The translations under genes were made by a program, and so were the position numbers. A stretch of 7,433 bases of DNA from Burkholderiales bacterium. Lineage in GTDB: Bacteria > Pseudomonadota > Gammaproteobacteria > Burkholderiales > Burkholderiaceae_C. Shown piece by piece: positions 6,361-7,433 of the stretch. The stretch covers positions 1 through 7,433 of the forward strand of contig CANJKD010000103.1 in assembly GCA_947474415.1 (NCBI GenBank). The letters run 5' to 3'. Within the stretch, counting starts at the first letter, position 1. Each line of letters begins with the position of its first letter. The notes under the pieces are model-generated. The model saw only the letters and a list, made by a program, of their open reading frames with translations. It was not told where the DNA came from and searched no databases.

Positions 6361-6575
6361 CGAGAGCCCCGCCAATGTGTCGCGGAGCCCACGAAGTTTT
6401 TCGGATCCAGCGATGGCACTGGCGATCCGTTCGCCAAGGCTTCCGGCCTCATCGACAAGCACACGACGGTTCACGACGTGGACAAGTCGGCGAGGCAGCG
6501 TGACATTCCCGGCTGCCGCTTGCGCTGCCAGCGCCGCGACGAAGATTGGGATGATCATCGTCTTGCCCGCTGTCC
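6361..6575 (-). pseudogene. Cas3-type helicase fragment (probably type I-U/I-G, GSU0051-like)
   Basis: On the minus strand a frame reads TAGKTMIIPIFVAALAAQ, then GNVTLPRRLVHVVNRRVLVD, then ERIASAIAGSEKLRGLRDTL. The order is Walker A (GKT), a hydrophobic helix, a short insert with LPRRL, and a V-V-x-R-R-x-x-V-D block. It matches motifs I and Ia of Cas3 helicases, most closely as I recall the GSU0051-type Cas3 of subtype I-U/I-G. Residues before the Walker A lysine (near 6575) and after LAGLSAS (near 6361) no longer look like a helicase, so only about 70 of the roughly 800-900 residues expected remain. The DEAD-box, the later helicase motifs and any HD nuclease are absent. There is no start codon with a ribosome binding site at the fragment's edge. 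I see no other cas gene in the window. Confidence 0.55.
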
Positions 6576-6640
6576 TTCGGCGCGGTCTAACAGGGCAGTC
6601 CCGACATCAGAAACCTACGGGCCCCCACTATCATCCTGCG

Positions 6641-6991
6641 ATGGACGAAAAGCTACTTGCACAGCGGCTCCGAGCATTTTCTGCAGACCGCGATTGGGAC
6701 CAGTTCCACACCCCGAAAAACCTCGCCATTTCGATCTCAACGGAAGCCGCTGAACTTCTTGAGCTGTTCCAGTGGAGTCGGGGGACTGGCGCTTGGGCTG
6801 AGTTGGCAGAGCCTGCCCTCCATGCACGGGTCGAGGAGGAGTTGGCAGACGTGCTGTTGTATCTGATCCGATTCGCCGACCGCGCCGGTATCGACCTGCA
6901 AGCCGCAGCGCTCCGAAAGCTGGAGGTCAACGCCAGGAAGTATCCCGCTGAGAAGGTCAGAGGGTCGGATAAGAAGTACAACGAACCCTGA
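6641..6991 (+). CDS. MazG-like nucleotide pyrophosphohydrolase
   Basis: This 116-residue protein belongs to the all-alpha NTP pyrophosphohydrolases (MazG/RS21-C6-like group), which cleave NTPs or dNTPs to the monophosphate and pyrophosphate and may clean the nucleotide pool. The metal-binding ExxE...ExxD signature is intact: E35-A-A-E38 and E67-L-A-D70, with K93-L-E-x-N97 and the C-terminal ARKYPAEKVRG typical of the group. Length is normal. The ATG at 6641 gives the family's usual N-terminus (RLRAFSADRDWDQFHTPKNL); the frame is open further upstream, but that part overlaps the Cas3-like remnant and is not conserved. There is no clear Shine-Dalgarno. Codons such as CTA, CTT, GCA, TTT and TCT near the start are less GC-biased than in the left-hand genes, suggesting separate origin. 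It stands alone among remnants. Confidence 0.88.
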   Translation: MDEKLLAQRLRAFSADRDWDQFHTPKNLAISISTEAAELLELFQWSRGTGAWAELAEPALHARVEEELADVLLYLIRFADRAGIDLQAAALRKLEVNARKYPAEKVRGSDKKYNEP

Positions 6992-7205
6992 GGCAGGGGT
7001 GCGTACCGCGTCCGGTATCGGATGAGACTTGACATAGACGGCACCAGGTACCTTCGTCATCAGGCGTCCGTTAAATGGGGATCGCGCCGCCGTTCTTTCC
7101 ATCGCAGCCGTTGGCAACCCCGAGGGATCGATGTGATCGCCTACCAAGCCGACAAGAAGCAGTTTCTCAGGGACAACCACGACAAGGAAATCGACGACGT
7201 CATCC
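6992..7205. other. unassigned stretch with possible coding remnant
   Basis: A plus-strand frame is open from an ATG at 7022. From about 7125 to 7200 (GIDVIAYQADKKQFLRDN, then DKEIDDVIHL) almost every codon ends in G or C, as in real genes of this genome. I do not recognise the family, and the frame runs out of register into the IS66 remnant. It may be the tail of an unknown gene interrupted by the insertion sequence. The minus-strand frame over the same bases looks like a shadow. Confidence 0.25.
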
Positions 7206-7208
7206 ACC

Positions 7209-7370
7209 TTCGATACCGGACCCAAACGGGCCGCGATGGTGATGAGCCTGGTGCAGTCGGCCTAGCTCACTGGACACGATCCGTGGGCCTACCTCAAGGA
7301 TGTGCTGGAGCGCTTGCTCGCGCATCCTGACCACCGGATCGACGAGTTGCTGCCGCATCGTTGGAGCCCG
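7209..7370 (+). pseudogene. IS66-family transposase (TnpC) C-terminal remnant with in-frame stop
   Basis: Reading from 7209 gives KRAAMVMSLVQSA, an amber TAG at 7263-7265, then LTGHDPWAYLKDVLERL, AHPDHRIDELLPHRWSP. This is the conserved C-terminal tail of IS66 transposases, where the TAG position is normally a lysine (SAKLNGHDP). One A-to-T change of AAG would create the stop. Only about 50 codons are visible and nothing upstream in the window belongs to TnpC, so the element is truncated on its 5' side. No tnpA/tnpB partner or terminal inverted repeat could be seen. Confidence 0.78.
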
Positions 7371-7376
7371 ACGGCG

Positions 7377-7393
7377 GCCGGCAAAATGCCGGC
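7377..7393. repeat. hairpin GCCGGC-AAAAT-GCCGGC behind the IS66 remnant
   Basis: A perfect six-base inverted repeat with a five-base loop lies just after the conserved end of the transposase tail. No T-run follows, so it is not a standard terminator. It may mark the end of the transposase gene or be incidental. Confidence 0.4.
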
Positions 7394-7433
7394 GCATGAA
7401 GAACATCGAAGCACCGATCACGGACGGCGGCGA

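Noticed and set aside
7029..7034. TTGACA as a promoter -35
   Set aside because: No acceptable -10 follows at 16-18 bases.
7396..7433. A new gene starting MKNIEAPITDGG at the right edge
   Set aside because: Only 12 codons are visible, without a ribosome binding site; it may be genuine but cannot be supported from this window.

Overview
The window comes from a GC-rich genome with very strong G/C preference at third codon positions. The mix of an AlkK-type acyl-CoA ligase, RarD, a BNR-propeller/MoaD-like pair and an AhpF/rubrerythrin-type redox locus fits a betaproteobacterium, probably Burkholderiales. This taxonomic call is an inference from gene content and composition.

Left and centre (1-4758) hold ordinary, intact chromosomal genes. 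A membrane protein of unknown family runs off the left edge on the minus strand (1-410). Next, also on the minus strand, are a six-Asp-box BNR beta-propeller protein (616-1710) and, 60 bases upstream of it, a MoaD/ThiS-like ubiquitin-fold protein ending in Gly-Gly (1771-2040). These two look like a two-gene operon. Divergent from them is a plus-strand pair: an AMP-forming fatty-acyl-CoA ligase (2193-3845) and, 10 bases later, a RarD/EamA transporter (3856-4758).

The right part (4759-7433) is a gene graveyard around a tRNA-Ala(CGC) gene (6048-6123). On the minus strand, reading right to left, a rubrerythrin start with its ribosome binding site breaks after about 34 residues. It is joined to about 52 residues of a CCG-type Fe-S oxidoreductase, which is joined to the FAD/NADH half of AhpF. 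Each piece lies in a different reading frame. The AhpF piece also has a frameshift and has lost the first cysteine of its CPHC redox centre. Nothing here should yield a working peroxide-defence protein.

Beyond the tRNA are about 240 bases with no intact gene but with short repeats, including a degenerate CRISPR-like pair 73 bases apart. Then comes an approximately 70-residue fragment of a Cas3-like helicase (minus strand), probably of the GSU0051/type I-U (I-G) kind. Next is an intact small MazG-like nucleotide pyrophosphohydrolase (6641-6991), whose codon use is less GC-biased than the left-hand genes. After an unassigned stretch, an IS66-family transposase C-terminus carries an in-frame amber stop.

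The tRNA, CRISPR-Cas relic, atypical NTPase and IS remnant together suggest an eroded accessory or defence island inserted at a tRNA gene. The most interesting intact system is the BNR-propeller plus MoaD-like carrier pair, which has no molybdopterin or thiamine genes beside it here.
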